From contig CALVEY010000007.1 of NCBI GenBank assembly GCA_944326705.1, positions 22,865 through 86,864 on the forward strand: 64,000 nucleotides of DNA. The letters are read 5' to 3'. The stretch's first letter is position 1. Each line of letters opens with the position of its first letter. The notes beneath the pieces are model-generated. The model worked only from the letters and a program-made list of their open reading frames with translations, searched no databases and had not been told where the DNA came from. Both the position numbers and the translations under genes were made by a program. Positions 10,548 through 20,218 of the stretch are shown here, in pieces. This stretch comes from an uncultured Mucispirillum sp. (GTDB lineage: Bacteria; Chrysiogenota; Deferribacteres; Deferribacterales; Mucispirillaceae).

Positions 10548-12356
10548 ATGCCAGTATCGCAATTTTTTTTGGAAGATAAATATTTAAAGTCAATAATACC
10601 TGGATATATTCACCGTTCAACACAGGTAGAAATGGCAGAAATAATTGAAAATGCTTTTTCATCTTATACAAATACATGTATAGAAGCTCCAACTGGTTCA
10701 GGTAAAACTATGGCTTATTTAATACCATCTCTTTCAAGCAGCAGCAGAATAATAATTTCTACAAAAACTAAGCAGCTAATGAATCAGTTATTATATAAAG
10801 ATATTCCTGTTGTTCAGAAAATTGTGGGCAGGAATAAAAGTATACGCTCTTTAAAGGGAAGAAAAAATTATTTTTGTCCATATAGATATTTTAGGTTTAT
10901 TAATTCAAAAGCAGCGTTTTATATAGATGCTGTATCATGGTTTGAAGAAAACAGCAAGTATGGTATTATTATAGAAGCACCATGGGGCAGGCTTGATAAT
11001 GATGTTTGCTCTTTAATGACTGCTGACAGATACCAGTGTATAGGCAGTAAGTGCCCATATTATGAAGATTGTGCATTTTATATGCAGAAAAGGGAAGCAA
11101 ATGCAGCAGATATTATTGTTACAAACCATTTTCTTCTTCTTTCAGATATTGCTATGAAAAGCAAGGATTCTTTTGGCTCTATTTTTGAATACAGAGATAA
11201 TATTATATTTGATGAAGCCCACTCTGTGCCTGATATATTTTCTCAGTATGCTGGAGTGGAGTTTGCATTATCTTCTTTAATGATATTAGTATATGAAAAT
11301 AAAGATATTATAACTATTGATAATGTTGATAAAATATATAGAGAATACTTAAAAATTATTGATAAAATAAAAGAGCCAAAAGAGCTTTTTGAGCCTTTAA
11401 GGCAGGATTTTGATAATTTTATTAACCTTATATCAGATATAATTTTATCACTTGATAATGAAGAAATTAAAGAAGAATATGGAACATATCTGATGCTTTA
11501 TAAAGAATTTAACAGCGATAAAGCTGGTATAAGGATAGTAGAAAAAACAATGCAGAAAAATAATACTGTATTAACATTAAAGTTTATACCTTTTGAAGCA
11601 GGTGCAGATTTTATATCAGGCTTAAAAGAGGCTGCAGTATCCAGCATATTTGTTAGTGCAACATTAAGCTCTGGCGGCAATTTTGAATACTTTTTAAAAG
11701 AAACAGGGTTAGAGGGCAGCTGCCAGACTCATATATTAGAAAATGTATTTGATTTTCACCAGCAGGGCAGGCTTTTTGTGCCTAATATATCTTCTTTTAA
11801 AGAAAAAGATGAAATATATAAAGAGCTTATTAGTAATATGCCAGGCTCTGCCTTAATAATATGCAATAGTTTAGAAAGAATGCAGTATATAGAGCAGCTT
11901 TTAAGAAAACTGAAAATTAATAAAAAAATATATACTCAGTCTGATGTAAATATTGGAGAGCTTGATTTTTGTAATGAAGATATGGTATTAATAGGCAGTG
12001 CTACACTTAGAGAGGGGATAGATATTTCAGGTGGTGGTTTTAAAGCTGTTATATTAGACCAGCTTCCTTTTGAATATCATAAAGATATAGTTCTTCAAAG
12101 CAAAGCTGAACAAATTTCTGAAAATAGTGCAAAGTCTTTTATTGATTTTTTCCTGCCACGTGCTGTATTATATTTTAAACAGGCAGTAGGCAGGCTTATT
12201 CGCCATGAAGATGATTACGGCTTATGGGTAGTGCTTGATAATAGAATTTTAAATAAAAATTATGGAAAGTATTTTCTAGATGTGATACATAATGTAGAGG
12301 TAATAGAAGATATAGAGAAAGCTCTCTATTTTATAAAGGAGGAAAAGCATGGCTAA
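10548..12356 (+). CDS. dinG: DinG-family ATP-dependent DNA helicase
   Basis: Superfamily 2 helicase of the XPD/DinG group, 602 residues. Seen in order: Walker A 'EAPTGSGKT' near residue 45; cysteines typical of an iron-sulfur domain ('NYFCPY', 'YQCIGSKCPYYEDC'); the DEAH box 'IIFDEAHSVPD'; 'FVSATLSSGG'; and a C-terminal motif VI 'QAVGRLIRHEDDYG'. The family unwinds 5'-tailed DNA, R-loops and forked structures. It starts the long operon that runs to hpf, with a GGGGAC ribosome-binding region 5 bp before the ATG. No exonuclease domain is present, unlike the longer Gram-positive DinG. Confidence 0.9.
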   Translation: MPVSQFFLEDKYLKSIIPGYIHRSTQVEMAEIIENAFSSYTNTCIEAPTGSGKTMAYLIPSLSSSSRIIISTKTKQLMNQLLYKDIPVVQKIVGRNKSIRSLKGRKNYFCPYRYFRFINSKAAFYIDAVSWFEENSKYGIIIEAPWGRLDNDVCSLMTADRYQCIGSKCPYYEDCAFYMQKREANAADIIVTNHFLLLSDIAMKSKDSFGSIFEYRDNIIFDEAHSVPDIFSQYAGVEFALSSLMILVYENKDIITIDNVDKIYREYLKIIDKIKEPKELFEPLRQDFDNFINLISDIILSLDNEEIKEEYGTYLMLYKEFNSDKAGIRIVEKTMQKNNTVLTLKFIPFEAGADFISGLKEAAVSSIFVSATLSSGGNFEYFLKETGLEGSCQTHILENVFDFHQQGRLFVPNISSFKEKDEIYKELISNMPGSALIICNSLERMQYIEQLLRKLKINKKIYTQSDVNIGELDFCNEDMVLIGSATLREGIDISGGGFKAVILDQLPFEYHKDIVLQSKAEQISENSAKSFIDFFLPRAVLYFKQAVGRLIRHEDDYGLWVVLDNRILNKNYGKYFLDVIHNVEVIEDIEKALYFIKEEKHG

Positions 12357-13710
12357 ACTGACTTGTGACTACAATTTTGCCGCTTCCAAAAATCTGCTTG
12401 GAGGTATTTCTGAAGAAGACTTACAGGCATACAAAAAAAAGGCTGCTCTAGGGTATGAGCGTCTTCAAGCGATGGTTGATGATGGAAAAGTAGGTTTTCC
12501 CCATTTACCAAAATATAATACTACAGAGTTAAAAGAGTTTGCAAAAGATGTGAAAACAAACTTTAATGACTTAATTGTTGTTGGTATTGGTGGTTCAGCT
12601 TTAGGTATTGAAGCTGTCGTAAATGCTGTATTACCTTATGGCTATAATGCTATGAGCTATACTGACAGAGGCTGTCTTCCAAGAGTGTGGGTAGCAGATA
12701 ATGTGGACCCATCTAAAATCCAGTCAATTTTAAAAATATGTGCTCCTGAAGATACTTTAGCAGTTGTTATTTCAAAATCAGGCAATACTGTGGAAACTGC
12801 TGAAAACTATTCTTTAATCCATGAATGGTTTAAGTCAAAAGTGCAGGATTTAAAAAAACATATTGTTGTTGTTACTGACCCAAATAAAGGTCCATTAAGA
12901 GAATATGCTAACCAAAATAACCTGAAAAGTTTTCCAATAGATGCCTCTATTGGTGGCAGATTTTCTGTAATGAGCCCTGTAGGTCTTGTTCCTGCTGCAT
13001 TTTTGGGTATAGATATTGATAAAATATTAGCAGGTGCTGCAAGCATTACAGAAGAAGGTATGGAGCAGGTGCTGACTCTTGCTGCTATATATTTATACTT
13101 TATGGATAAAGGTAAAAGTATAAATGTTCTTATGCCTTACAGCTCAAGACTTGATAAATTTGCAGAATGGTTCTGTCAGTTATGGGGTGAAAGTCTTGGT
13201 AAAAAATATACAATAGATGGTAAAGAAATTACTTTCGGTACAACTCCAGTAAGAACTGTTGGTGCAATAGACCAGCACTCACAAATACAGCTTTTTAGAG
13301 AAGGTCCGCTTGATAAAGTTGTTACTTTCATAGGTCTTGAAACTCATGATAATGATGTTAGTGTTAAAGGTGACTTCTACGAAGCATTCAGCTATTTAAA
13401 TGGACTTCATTTAGGTAAACTTTTAAATTCTGAATTAAAAGCAACAGAAGCTGCATTACTTACATCTAAAGTTCCTTCATTAAAAATAGGGCTTAATATT
13501 CTTGATGAATACAGCTTAGGTCAGTTATTTATGCTGTTTCAATATATTGTGCCTATTATTGGCTTATCAGTTAATATTAACCCATTTGACCAGCCAGGTG
13601 TTGAAGAAGCAAAAGAATATGCTTATGGTATGATGAACAGAGCTGGTTTTGAAGCTAAAAAAACACAATTTGAAGAAATATACAAAAAAGATGACGCATT
13701 CATTATATAA
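12349..13710 (+). CDS. pgi: Glucose-6-phosphate isomerase
   Basis: Interconverts glucose-6-phosphate and fructose-6-phosphate. It is the shorter bacterial form (453 residues). Sugar-phosphate-binding SIS motifs ('VGIGGSALG', 'VISKSGNTVETAENY'), 'GGRFSVMSPVGL' and the C-terminal 'GAIDQHSQIQLFREGP' block with the catalytic His are present. The ATG has AAAGGAGG a few bases upstream and overlaps dinG by 8 bp. Product fructose-6-phosphate links to GlmM/peptidoglycan and Kdo precursors made by later genes in the operon. Confidence 0.95.
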   Translation: MAKLTCDYNFAASKNLLGGISEEDLQAYKKKAALGYERLQAMVDDGKVGFPHLPKYNTTELKEFAKDVKTNFNDLIVVGIGGSALGIEAVVNAVLPYGYNAMSYTDRGCLPRVWVADNVDPSKIQSILKICAPEDTLAVVISKSGNTVETAENYSLIHEWFKSKVQDLKKHIVVVTDPNKGPLREYANQNNLKSFPIDASIGGRFSVMSPVGLVPAAFLGIDIDKILAGAASITEEGMEQVLTLAAIYLYFMDKGKSINVLMPYSSRLDKFAEWFCQLWGESLGKKYTIDGKEITFGTTPVRTVGAIDQHSQIQLFREGPLDKVVTFIGLETHDNDVSVKGDFYEAFSYLNGLHLGKLLNSELKATEAALLTSKVPSLKIGLNILDEYSLGQLFMLFQYIVPIIGLSVNINPFDQPGVEEAKEYAYGMMNRAGFEAKKTQFEEIYKKDDAFII

Positions 13711-14923
13711 TGATATATTGCTTCAAGAATTAAAAAAATATAGAGATAAAAAAATCCTTGTCGCTTTTTCTGGCGGCAAGGATTCTCTTATGCTGCTTGA
13801 CTTTATTAATAAACAAAGAGAAAGTTTAAATATTTATGCTGGAGCATGTCATATAAACCATGGGTTAAGACATACTGCAAAAAGAGATGAAGATTTCTGC
13901 CGTTTATACTGCTTAAAAAACAATATAGAGTTTTATACATATAATATTTCAGAAGAGTTAAAAAATGATAACATCGGCGGTACAGAATCATCTGCTAGAA
14001 AATACAGATATAAATATCTTTTACAGACAGTAAAAGAAAATAATTATGATTTTTTATTTACTGCACATACTTATTCTGATGATATAGAAAGTTTTTTTGT
14101 TGATTTATATACTGGTGCATCATTATTTACATTAGGCGGCATAATGTATGAAAATAATCAAATTATTCGTCCTATGCTTAATATTACTACAGAAATGGTT
14201 AATGATTATATTGCTGAAAATAATTTAGAGCCTGTGTTTGATGAAACTAATAACGATATAAAATATGTACGCAATAGAATAAGACATAAATTAATACCTG
14301 TTTTATATGGCTGTGGTAATGAATTTGAAAAATCAGTTATTAAACTGCAGAAAGAATCAAACAGATTAAATGAATATTTGTATAAAAAGGTAAAACATGT
14401 TATTTTAAAACAGGATAACATTATTATTTTAAAAAGATACAGCTTTATGGAGCTTGAAGATATGGAAAAAGAATACCTGCTTGGAAAAGTTTTTTCTTTA
14501 TTTTTCAGGGTTTCAAAAAGCATTTTAAATGAAGCTTTATCTTTTTTAAATAATAATGATTCAAAAAGACTTGATTTGCCAAATGGTTATGTGATAGAAC
14601 AATCATATAATTCTATAAAGATATTTAAAAAAATACTTGTTAGTGATTATTTTTATAATAAACCTGCAGGTGCTGCTTTATTTAAAACTGATGAATTTCA
14701 GATAGAGTTTTTTAATGAATTAAAAGATAAAAATTTAATTATTAGAAATAGAAATAAAGGCGATAAATTAGGTAGAAAAAAACTAAAAGATTTATTTATT
14801 GATAAGCAGATAGAGCTTTTTGAAAGAGACAGGGCAGTTATAATTGAAGAAAATAATGTTATTATTTGGGCTGAATATATAAGCAAAAATAATAATATAA
14901 TATTAAAAAGGTATGGTATATAA
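13691..14923 (+). CDS. tilS: tRNA(Ile)-lysidine synthase
   Basis: Converts C34 of tRNA-Ile(CAU) to lysidine so that it reads AUA codons, which matters in this A-rich genome. The N-type ATP pyrophosphatase P-loop 'FSGGKDS' lies near residue 28, with 'HINHGLRHTAKRDEDFC' and the 'RKYRYKYL' segment following; the C-terminal TilS domain shows 'RNRNKGDKLG'. The ATG at 13691 gives 410 residues and overlaps pgi by 20 bp. An ATG at 13649 would add 14 Lys-rich residues and a much longer overlap, so I reject it. Hpt follows, a classic tilS-hpt-ftsH order. Confidence 0.93.
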   Translation: MTHSLYNDILLQELKKYRDKKILVAFSGGKDSLMLLDFINKQRESLNIYAGACHINHGLRHTAKRDEDFCRLYCLKNNIEFYTYNISEELKNDNIGGTESSARKYRYKYLLQTVKENNYDFLFTAHTYSDDIESFFVDLYTGASLFTLGGIMYENNQIIRPMLNITTEMVNDYIAENNLEPVFDETNNDIKYVRNRIRHKLIPVLYGCGNEFEKSVIKLQKESNRLNEYLYKKVKHVILKQDNIIILKRYSFMELEDMEKEYLLGKVFSLFFRVSKSILNEALSFLNNNDSKRLDLPNGYVIEQSYNSIKIFKKILVSDYFYNKPAGAALFKTDEFQIEFFNELKDKNLIIRNRNKGDKLGRKKLKDLFIDKQIELFERDRAVIIEENNVIIWAEYISKNNNIILKRYGI

Positions 14924-14924
14924 T

Positions 14925-15443
14925 ATGCACAAAATGGAAGAATTAATATCTGAAAAAGATATTGCAGTAAAAGTTTCTGAAATTGCAGCATTAATTTCTC
15001 GTGATTTTAAAGGTCAGGATTTAACTGTTGTATCAGTATTAAAAGGCAGCTTTATTTTTACTGCTGATTTAGTCCGCAGTATTGATATTCCGCTGGAGGT
15101 GGCTTTTCTTGCAGCTTCTAGTTATGGTGCATCTACAGAATCAAGTGGGGAATTAAAAATCAGATATGATATTGATATACCAATAGAAAATAAAACAGTT
15201 CTGCTTGTAGAAGATATAGTAGATACTGGGCTTACAATAAGCCGTTTAAAAGATTATTTATATGAAAAAGGGGCAAAATGTGTAAAAATTTGCACAATAT
15301 TTGATAAACCAGATAGACGGAAAATTCAAGTAGATGTAGACTATTCTGGTTTTGTTATTCCTAACGAGTTTGTTGTGGGATACGGGCTTGATTATAATAA
15401 CAAATATAGAAATTTAAAAAATCTTTGTAAAATTACCATATAA
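14925..15443 (+). CDS. hpt: Hypoxanthine (purine) phosphoribosyltransferase
   Basis: Salvages hypoxanthine/guanine to IMP/GMP using PRPP. The type I phosphoribosyltransferase PRPP loop 'LLVEDIVDTGLT' (around residue 94) and the 'SVLKGSFIF' N-terminal motif identify the family. From the ATG at 14925, just after the tilS stop, the protein has 172 residues; an ATG at 14913 inside tilS is also in frame. The order tilS-hpt-ftsH is widely conserved. Confidence 0.94.
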   Translation: MHKMEELISEKDIAVKVSEIAALISRDFKGQDLTVVSVLKGSFIFTADLVRSIDIPLEVAFLAASSYGASTESSGELKIRYDIDIPIENKTVLLVEDIVDTGLTISRLKDYLYEKGAKCVKICTIFDKPDRRKIQVDVDYSGFVIPNEFVVGYGLDYNNKYRNLKNLCKITI

Positions 15444-15457
15444 TATTTGGAGGATAA

Positions 15458-17332
15458 ATGAATAGTGGTATTTATAAAAATCTTGCACTTTGGCTTGTAA
15501 TAGCTTTAATGATGGTGCTTGTATTTAATCTTTTTAATACTAATACTCAGACAAATCAAAAAGTTACTTATACTGAGTTTTTAGACAGTGTTGCTAAAGA
15601 GCAGGTTAAAAAGGTAACTATAAAAGAAAATAAAATAACTGGTGAGTATAAAGATAACAATACTCGTTTTGAAACTTATGCACCTAGTGACAATAATTTA
15701 ATTTCAGAACTTCGTGATTATAATGTAGGAATAGAAGCAACTCCGCCGGATACTACACCTTGGTATATGCAGCTTCTTATTTCATGGCTTCCAATTATAC
15801 TGCTTATTGCTATATGGATATTCTTTATGAGGCAGATGCAGGGTGGCAGTGGCTCAAAAGCTTTTTCTTTTGGTAAAAGCAGAGCTAAACTTTTAAATCA
15901 GGATAATTTAAAAGTAACTTTTAAAGATGTTGCAGGTATTGAAGAAGCAAAAGAAGAATTAACTGAAATTGTGGAATTTTTAAAAGACCCTGCAAAATTT
16001 CAAAAATTAGGCGGCAGAATTCCAAAAGGTGTGCTTTTAGTTGGTCCTCCAGGAACAGGTAAAACTCTGCTTGCAAAAGCTGTAGCTGGTGAAGCAGGTG
16101 TTCCCTTTTATTCTATAAGCGGCTCAGATTTTGTGGAAATGTTTGTTGGTGTTGGTGCTGCTCGTATTAGAGATTTATTTGAGCAGGGCAAAAAAAATGC
16201 TCCATGTATTATATTTATGGACGAAATAGATGCAGTTGGACGCCATAGAGGTGCAGGTCTTGGCGGCGGTCATGACGAAAGAGAGCAGACTTTAAATGCA
16301 CTGCTTGTTGAAATGGACGGCTTTGACTCTAATGAAGGTGTTATATTAATAGCTGCTACAAACAGACCTGATGTATTAGACCCAGCATTACTTCGTCCTG
16401 GTCGTTTTGACAGACAGGTAGTTGTCCCTCGTCCAGATTTAAAAGGAAGGCTGCAGATTTTAAAAGTGCATGCTGCTAAAATTAAAATGGCACCATCTGT
16501 AGATTTAGAAATTATTGCAAAAGGAACTCCAGGTTTTTCTGGTGCAGATTTAGCAAACCTTATGAACGAATCTGCCTTACTTGCTGCAAGAGCAAATAAA
16601 AATGAAGTTGATATATCAGATATAGAGTCAGCAAAAGACAGGGTTATAATGGGTGCAGAAAGACGCAGTATGGTAATACCTGAAAAAGATAAAAAAGTTA
16701 CTGCATTCCATGAGGCAGGGCACACTATTGTGGCTATTATGACAAAAGGTGCAGACCCTGTTCATAAAGTATCTATAATACCTAGAGGTATGGCTTTAGG
16801 TGTTACTATGCAGCTGCCTAGTGACGACAGATATAACGAAACGAAAGACCATCTTTTAGGTATGATTAGAGTTATGCTTGGCGGCAGAATTGCAGAAGAA
16901 GTTGTATTTAATTCTATGTCAACTGGTGCAAGCAATGATATTGAAAGACTTACATCTATTGCTAGAAAAATGGTTATGAGCTGGGGTATGAGTGATAAAC
17001 TTGGTACTATATCTTTTGGCAAAAGAGATGAAGCTATCTTTTTAGGCAAAGAGATTTCAAGCCAGAAAGATTACAGTGAAAAAACAGCTGAATTAATAGA
17101 TGATGAAGTTGAACGTATTATTACTACTTGTTACAGCGAAGCAAGAAAAATTATAGAGGATAACAGACTTCTTTTAGATAAAACTGCAGAAGCTCTGCTT
17201 GAAAAAGAAACTATTGAAACTCCAGAATTAAAAGAGCTTGTTAAAGAATATGCAGCAGAAGGATATAAAGATAATATGTTCTCTGAAAAAGAGCAGGAAG
17301 AAAAAGAAGAAAGTAAAAACGAAAATAATTAA
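15458..17332 (+). CDS. ftsH: ATP-dependent zinc metalloprotease FtsH
   Basis: Inner-membrane AAA+ protease that degrades misassembled membrane proteins and regulators such as LpxC in proteobacteria. It is 624 residues long. Two transmembrane helices (about 8-26 and 106-124) bracket a small periplasmic domain. Walker A 'GPPGTGKT' is at 196-203, followed by '[15 protein letters not shown]' and the zinc-binding 'HEAGH' at 418-422. The C-terminus is acidic and Lys/Glu rich. The ribosome-binding site TTGGAGG is strong. It lies 14 bp after hpt and 15 bp before folP. Confidence 0.97.
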   Translation: MNSGIYKNLALWLVIALMMVLVFNLFNTNTQTNQKVTYTEFLDSVAKEQVKKVTIKENKITGEYKDNNTRFETYAPSDNNLISELRDYNVGIEATPPDTTPWYMQLLISWLPIILLIAIWIFFMRQMQGGSGSKAFSFGKSRAKLLNQDNLKVTFKDVAGIEEAKEELTEIVEFLKDPAKFQKLGGRIPKGVLLVGPPGTGKTLLAKAVAGEAGVPFYSISGSDFVEMFVGVGAARIRDLFEQGKKNAPCIIFMDEIDAVGRHRGAGLGGGHDEREQTLNALLVEMDGFDSNEGVILIAATNRPDVLDPALLRPGRFDRQVVVPRPDLKGRLQILKVHAAKIKMAPSVDLEIIAKGTPGFSGADLANLMNESALLAARANKNEVDISDIESAKDRVIMGAERRSMVIPEKDKKVTAFHEAGHTIVAIMTKGADPVHKVSIIPRGMALGVTMQLPSDDRYNETKDHLLGMIRVMLGGRIAEEVVFNSMSTGASNDIERLTSIARKMVMSWGMSDKLGTISFGKRDEAIFLGKEISSQKDYSEKTAELIDDEVERIITTCYSEARKIIEDNRLLLDKTAEALLEKETIETPELKELVKEYAAEGYKDNMFSEKEQEEKEESKNENN

Positions 17333-17347
17333 TTTGGAAGAGTTTGT

Positions 17348-18535
17348 ATGAAGTTTTATAAACTTACACCTGAACATGATAGAATAAAGCAGGAATTAGC
17401 ACGTATTGGTGTAGATAATTATGCATTAAATATGGTTAAAAAAGGTGTCAGTTTAAATATTTTAGTGCGGGATATAAAAGCTCCCGCTGCTAATATTTTA
17501 AAGCAGGAATCAATTGCTTCAGGAATGGACGCAGCAGTAAAAAGGGGCGCTGTTTCCTGCTCAATAGATAAAACTGATGTGCTTTTAATGGGTAATGCTG
17601 CTACATTTGCAAGGCTGATTAAAAGACTTTCAGTGCAGGTTTTTGGATTAAAAGAATTAGGAAGTGAATTAAGTCTTTTTTTAAAAAGCAAAGAAATAAA
17701 AAATATTACATATCATAAAGGGGTAATAGATATTTCTAAGCCATTATGTATGGGTATTTTAAATACTACACCAGATTCTTTCAGCGATGGCAGTATGTAT
17801 GTTACAGAAGAGGCAGTTGCAGCAAGAATTAATGAAATGGCAGAGCTTGGGGTAGATATTATTGATATTGGTGGTATGTCATCAAGGCCTTTTTCAGAAA
17901 GTATAAGCAGTGATGAAGAGATAAAGAGAATAAAATTTGCTCTTGATTACATAAAACAATATGATATGATAGTATCAGTAGATACTAATAATTATAAAAC
18001 AGCAGAATATGCATTAAATAATGGGGCAGATATTATCAATGATATATCAGGCATGACTGATGATAATATGGTTTCTGTATGCAGTCAGACAAAGTGTGCA
18101 GTATGTATTATGCATATGCAGGGCAGCCCAAAGGATATGCAGACTAATGCTAATACAGAATATAATAATATTATATATGATATTCATGATTTTTTTACAA
18201 AAAGTATAGATAAATGTCTTAATGCAGGTATTGATTATTCATCAATCATACTTGATGTTGGCTTTGGTTTTGGAAAGACTGTTGAGCAGAATTATATTTT
18301 ATTAAAGTATTTAAAAGAGTTTAAATCTTTTAATCTGCCGCTGCTTGCAGGTATTTCTCGTAAGTCTATGATTGGTGCTGTTATTGATAAAGATGTAAAT
18401 AACAGGCTTGCAGGTACAATTTGTGCAAATACTGCAGCTATATTAAACGGGGCAGATATTATACGAGTTCATGATATTAAAGAAGGTATTGATACAGTAA
18501 AAATTGCTGATTATATTTTAAAGGCGCATATATGA
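17348..18535 (+). CDS. folP: Dihydropteroate synthase with N-terminal extension
   Basis: Condenses 6-hydroxymethyldihydropterin pyrophosphate with p-aminobenzoate. The TIM-barrel domain begins near residue 128 with 'MGILNTTPDSFSDG' and continues through 'DIIDIGGMSSRP', 'ADIINDISG' and the C-terminal 'GISRKSMIG' and 'RVHD' motifs, so all signature blocks are intact. The first 125 or so residues form an additional domain not found in the 280-residue E. coli enzyme. Roughly 400-residue versions exist in several other phyla, and the role of the extension is not known to me. It overlaps cdaA by 4 bp (ATGA). Confidence 0.93.
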   Translation: MKFYKLTPEHDRIKQELARIGVDNYALNMVKKGVSLNILVRDIKAPAANILKQESIASGMDAAVKRGAVSCSIDKTDVLLMGNAATFARLIKRLSVQVFGLKELGSELSLFLKSKEIKNITYHKGVIDISKPLCMGILNTTPDSFSDGSMYVTEEAVAARINEMAELGVDIIDIGGMSSRPFSESISSDEEIKRIKFALDYIKQYDMIVSVDTNNYKTAEYALNNGADIINDISGMTDDNMVSVCSQTKCAVCIMHMQGSPKDMQTNANTEYNNIIYDIHDFFTKSIDKCLNAGIDYSSIILDVGFGFGKTVEQNYILLKYLKEFKSFNLPLLAGISRKSMIGAVIDKDVNNRLAGTICANTAAILNGADIIRVHDIKEGIDTVKIADYILKAHI

Positions 18536-19314
18536 TTACTACTATTTTTGAATTTATTAAAAGTTATGTTAGTATTATAGATGTAATAGATATTGCATTT
18601 ATAAGTTATATTATTTACAGAATTCTGCTTCTTTTAAGAGGAACAAGAGCTATATACATGCTAGTATCTATTATGATACTTTTGGTGCTTCTTGGTCTTT
18701 CTGACTTTTTAGGTATGAGAGTAACAAGATGGGTGTTAAGTAATATGTCAGGTTACTTATTTTTAGCCTTGATTATCATATTCCAGCCTGAAATAAGAAG
18801 AGCTCTTGCCTTTATTGGAGAGTCAAAGTTTTTTGAACGCTCTGTTACCATGAATTCTCAAATAGTAGATGAGCTTGTTAGAACAGCAACAATTTTAGCA
18901 AACAGGCAGCTTGGCGCATTAATTATTATTCAAAGAAATACAGATATTGCTCACTATGTTACATTGGGTCAGAAAATAGATTCAATTGTTAGTAAAGATT
19001 TACTGCTTAGTATATTTATTCCATACTCACCTTTACATGACGGGGCAGTATTACTTGAAGGTTCAAGGCTTACATACGCTGGATGTATTCTGCCGCTTAC
19101 AAAAAGAGAGGATATTGCTCAGCAGTATGGAACAAGGCACAGGGCAGCAATAGGTATTACAGAAGAAACTGATGCAGTAGTTATTGTAGTTAGTGAAGAA
19201 AGAGGTGAAATTTCTGTAACAGAGGGCGGAAATATTATTCCAAATTTAGATGCAAATGCTTTACGGGAAACTTTAAGCAAGCTGATTAAAATAAATAAAT
19301 CAACGGAAGATTAA
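18532..19314 (+). CDS. cdaA: Diadenylate cyclase CdaA (DacA)
   Basis: Membrane enzyme making cyclic di-AMP from two ATP. It has 260 residues with about three transmembrane helices in the first 100 (around 17-35, 41-62, 70-86), then a DAC domain with the catalytic 'HDGAVLLEG' and 'GTRHRAAIG' motifs (DGA and RHR). It is followed immediately by a YbbR protein and glmM, the conserved cdaA-cdaR-glmM cassette. In that cassette, CdaR and GlmM are known regulators of the cyclase in Firmicutes. It overlaps folP by 4 bp. Confidence 0.95.
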   Translation: MITTIFEFIKSYVSIIDVIDIAFISYIIYRILLLLRGTRAIYMLVSIMILLVLLGLSDFLGMRVTRWVLSNMSGYLFLALIIIFQPEIRRALAFIGESKFFERSVTMNSQIVDELVRTATILANRQLGALIIIQRNTDIAHYVTLGQKIDSIVSKDLLLSIFIPYSPLHDGAVLLEGSRLTYAGCILPLTKREDIAQQYGTRHRAAIGITEETDAVVIVVSEERGEISVTEGGNIIPNLDANALRETLSKLIKINKSTED

Positions 19315-19315
19315 T

Positions 19316-20218
19316 ATGTTAAACAATAAAACTTTATTAAAAATCCTTAGTGTATTAATTGCTCTTGGTATGTGGATAATGGTTGTATCTGGTCATGAAG
19401 AAACAAAAGAGATGACTGTTCCTGTAAAGCTTATTAATGTAACTAATGGCAAAGTTGCAATTGCAGATTATCCAAATGTTTCTATAAATATAAAAGGTGC
19501 TGCAAGACTTATGCAGTCGCTTACTAATTCAGATGTTCTTCTTGATATTGATGTATCAGCATTTACTGATGGTCAGTCTATTAGAAGAATACTGCCTGCA
19601 GACTTTAAAACACCACTTGGGCTTGAAGTTGTTGATGTAAAACCATCAGAACTGCGTATTACACTTGATAATATCTCAGCAAAAGAAGTGCGTGTTCTGC
19701 CATCTATTATTGGTGAAGTTAAGCAGGGTTATATGGTGGAAAGTATTACATTAAAACCAAACTCTGTTACTGTAACTGGTGCTAAAAGCGTATTATCTAA
19801 ACTTGAAAATATTTCAACAATGCCTATAAACCTTTCTGAAAGAAATGAAAATTTTGTTCAGAATGTTTTATTAAAAGATTACGAAGGTGTTACAAAAACA
19901 CAGCCTTCATCAGTTGAAGTTCGTGTTAAATTAAGAGAAAATATGGTAGAGCATGAGTTTACAAATGTTCCTGTAGAATGTATGAATTTAAAAAGTAACT
20001 TAATGGTAGCAAATACTCCTTCACTTTCTTATGTAAAAGCAAGGGGAAGGGAAGATATTATTGATACATTTTTAGATACAGTTACTTTTGTTACAGACTG
20101 CAGTAATATAAATGGTCCTGGAAGTTATACTGGCTCAGTTGCATATAGAACAAATTTAATTGTTGATATATTAAACTTAGAGCCTCAAACAATAAATGTA
20201 GAGATAAAAGAAAGATGA
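19316..20218 (+). CDS. cdaR: YbbR-domain protein, CdaR-like
   Basis: Probable membrane-anchored extracytoplasmic regulator of CdaA. The 300-residue protein has one N-terminal transmembrane helix (about residues 7-25, 'LLKILSVLIALGMWIMVVSG'), then repeated beta-rich YbbR domains ('VPVKLINV', 'ITLKPNSVTVTGAKSVL', 'VPVECMNL'). It starts 1 bp after cdaA and overlaps glmM by 4 bp. The assignment rests on the domain pattern and on the cassette position. Confidence 0.88.
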   Translation: MLNNKTLLKILSVLIALGMWIMVVSGHEETKEMTVPVKLINVTNGKVAIADYPNVSINIKGAARLMQSLTNSDVLLDIDVSAFTDGQSIRRILPADFKTPLGLEVVDVKPSELRITLDNISAKEVRVLPSIIGEVKQGYMVESITLKPNSVTVTGAKSVLSKLENISTMPINLSERNENFVQNVLLKDYEGVTKTQPSSVEVRVKLRENMVEHEFTNVPVECMNLKSNLMVANTPSLSYVKARGREDIIDTFLDTVTFVTDCSNINGPGSYTGSVAYRTNLIVDILNLEPQTINVEIKER

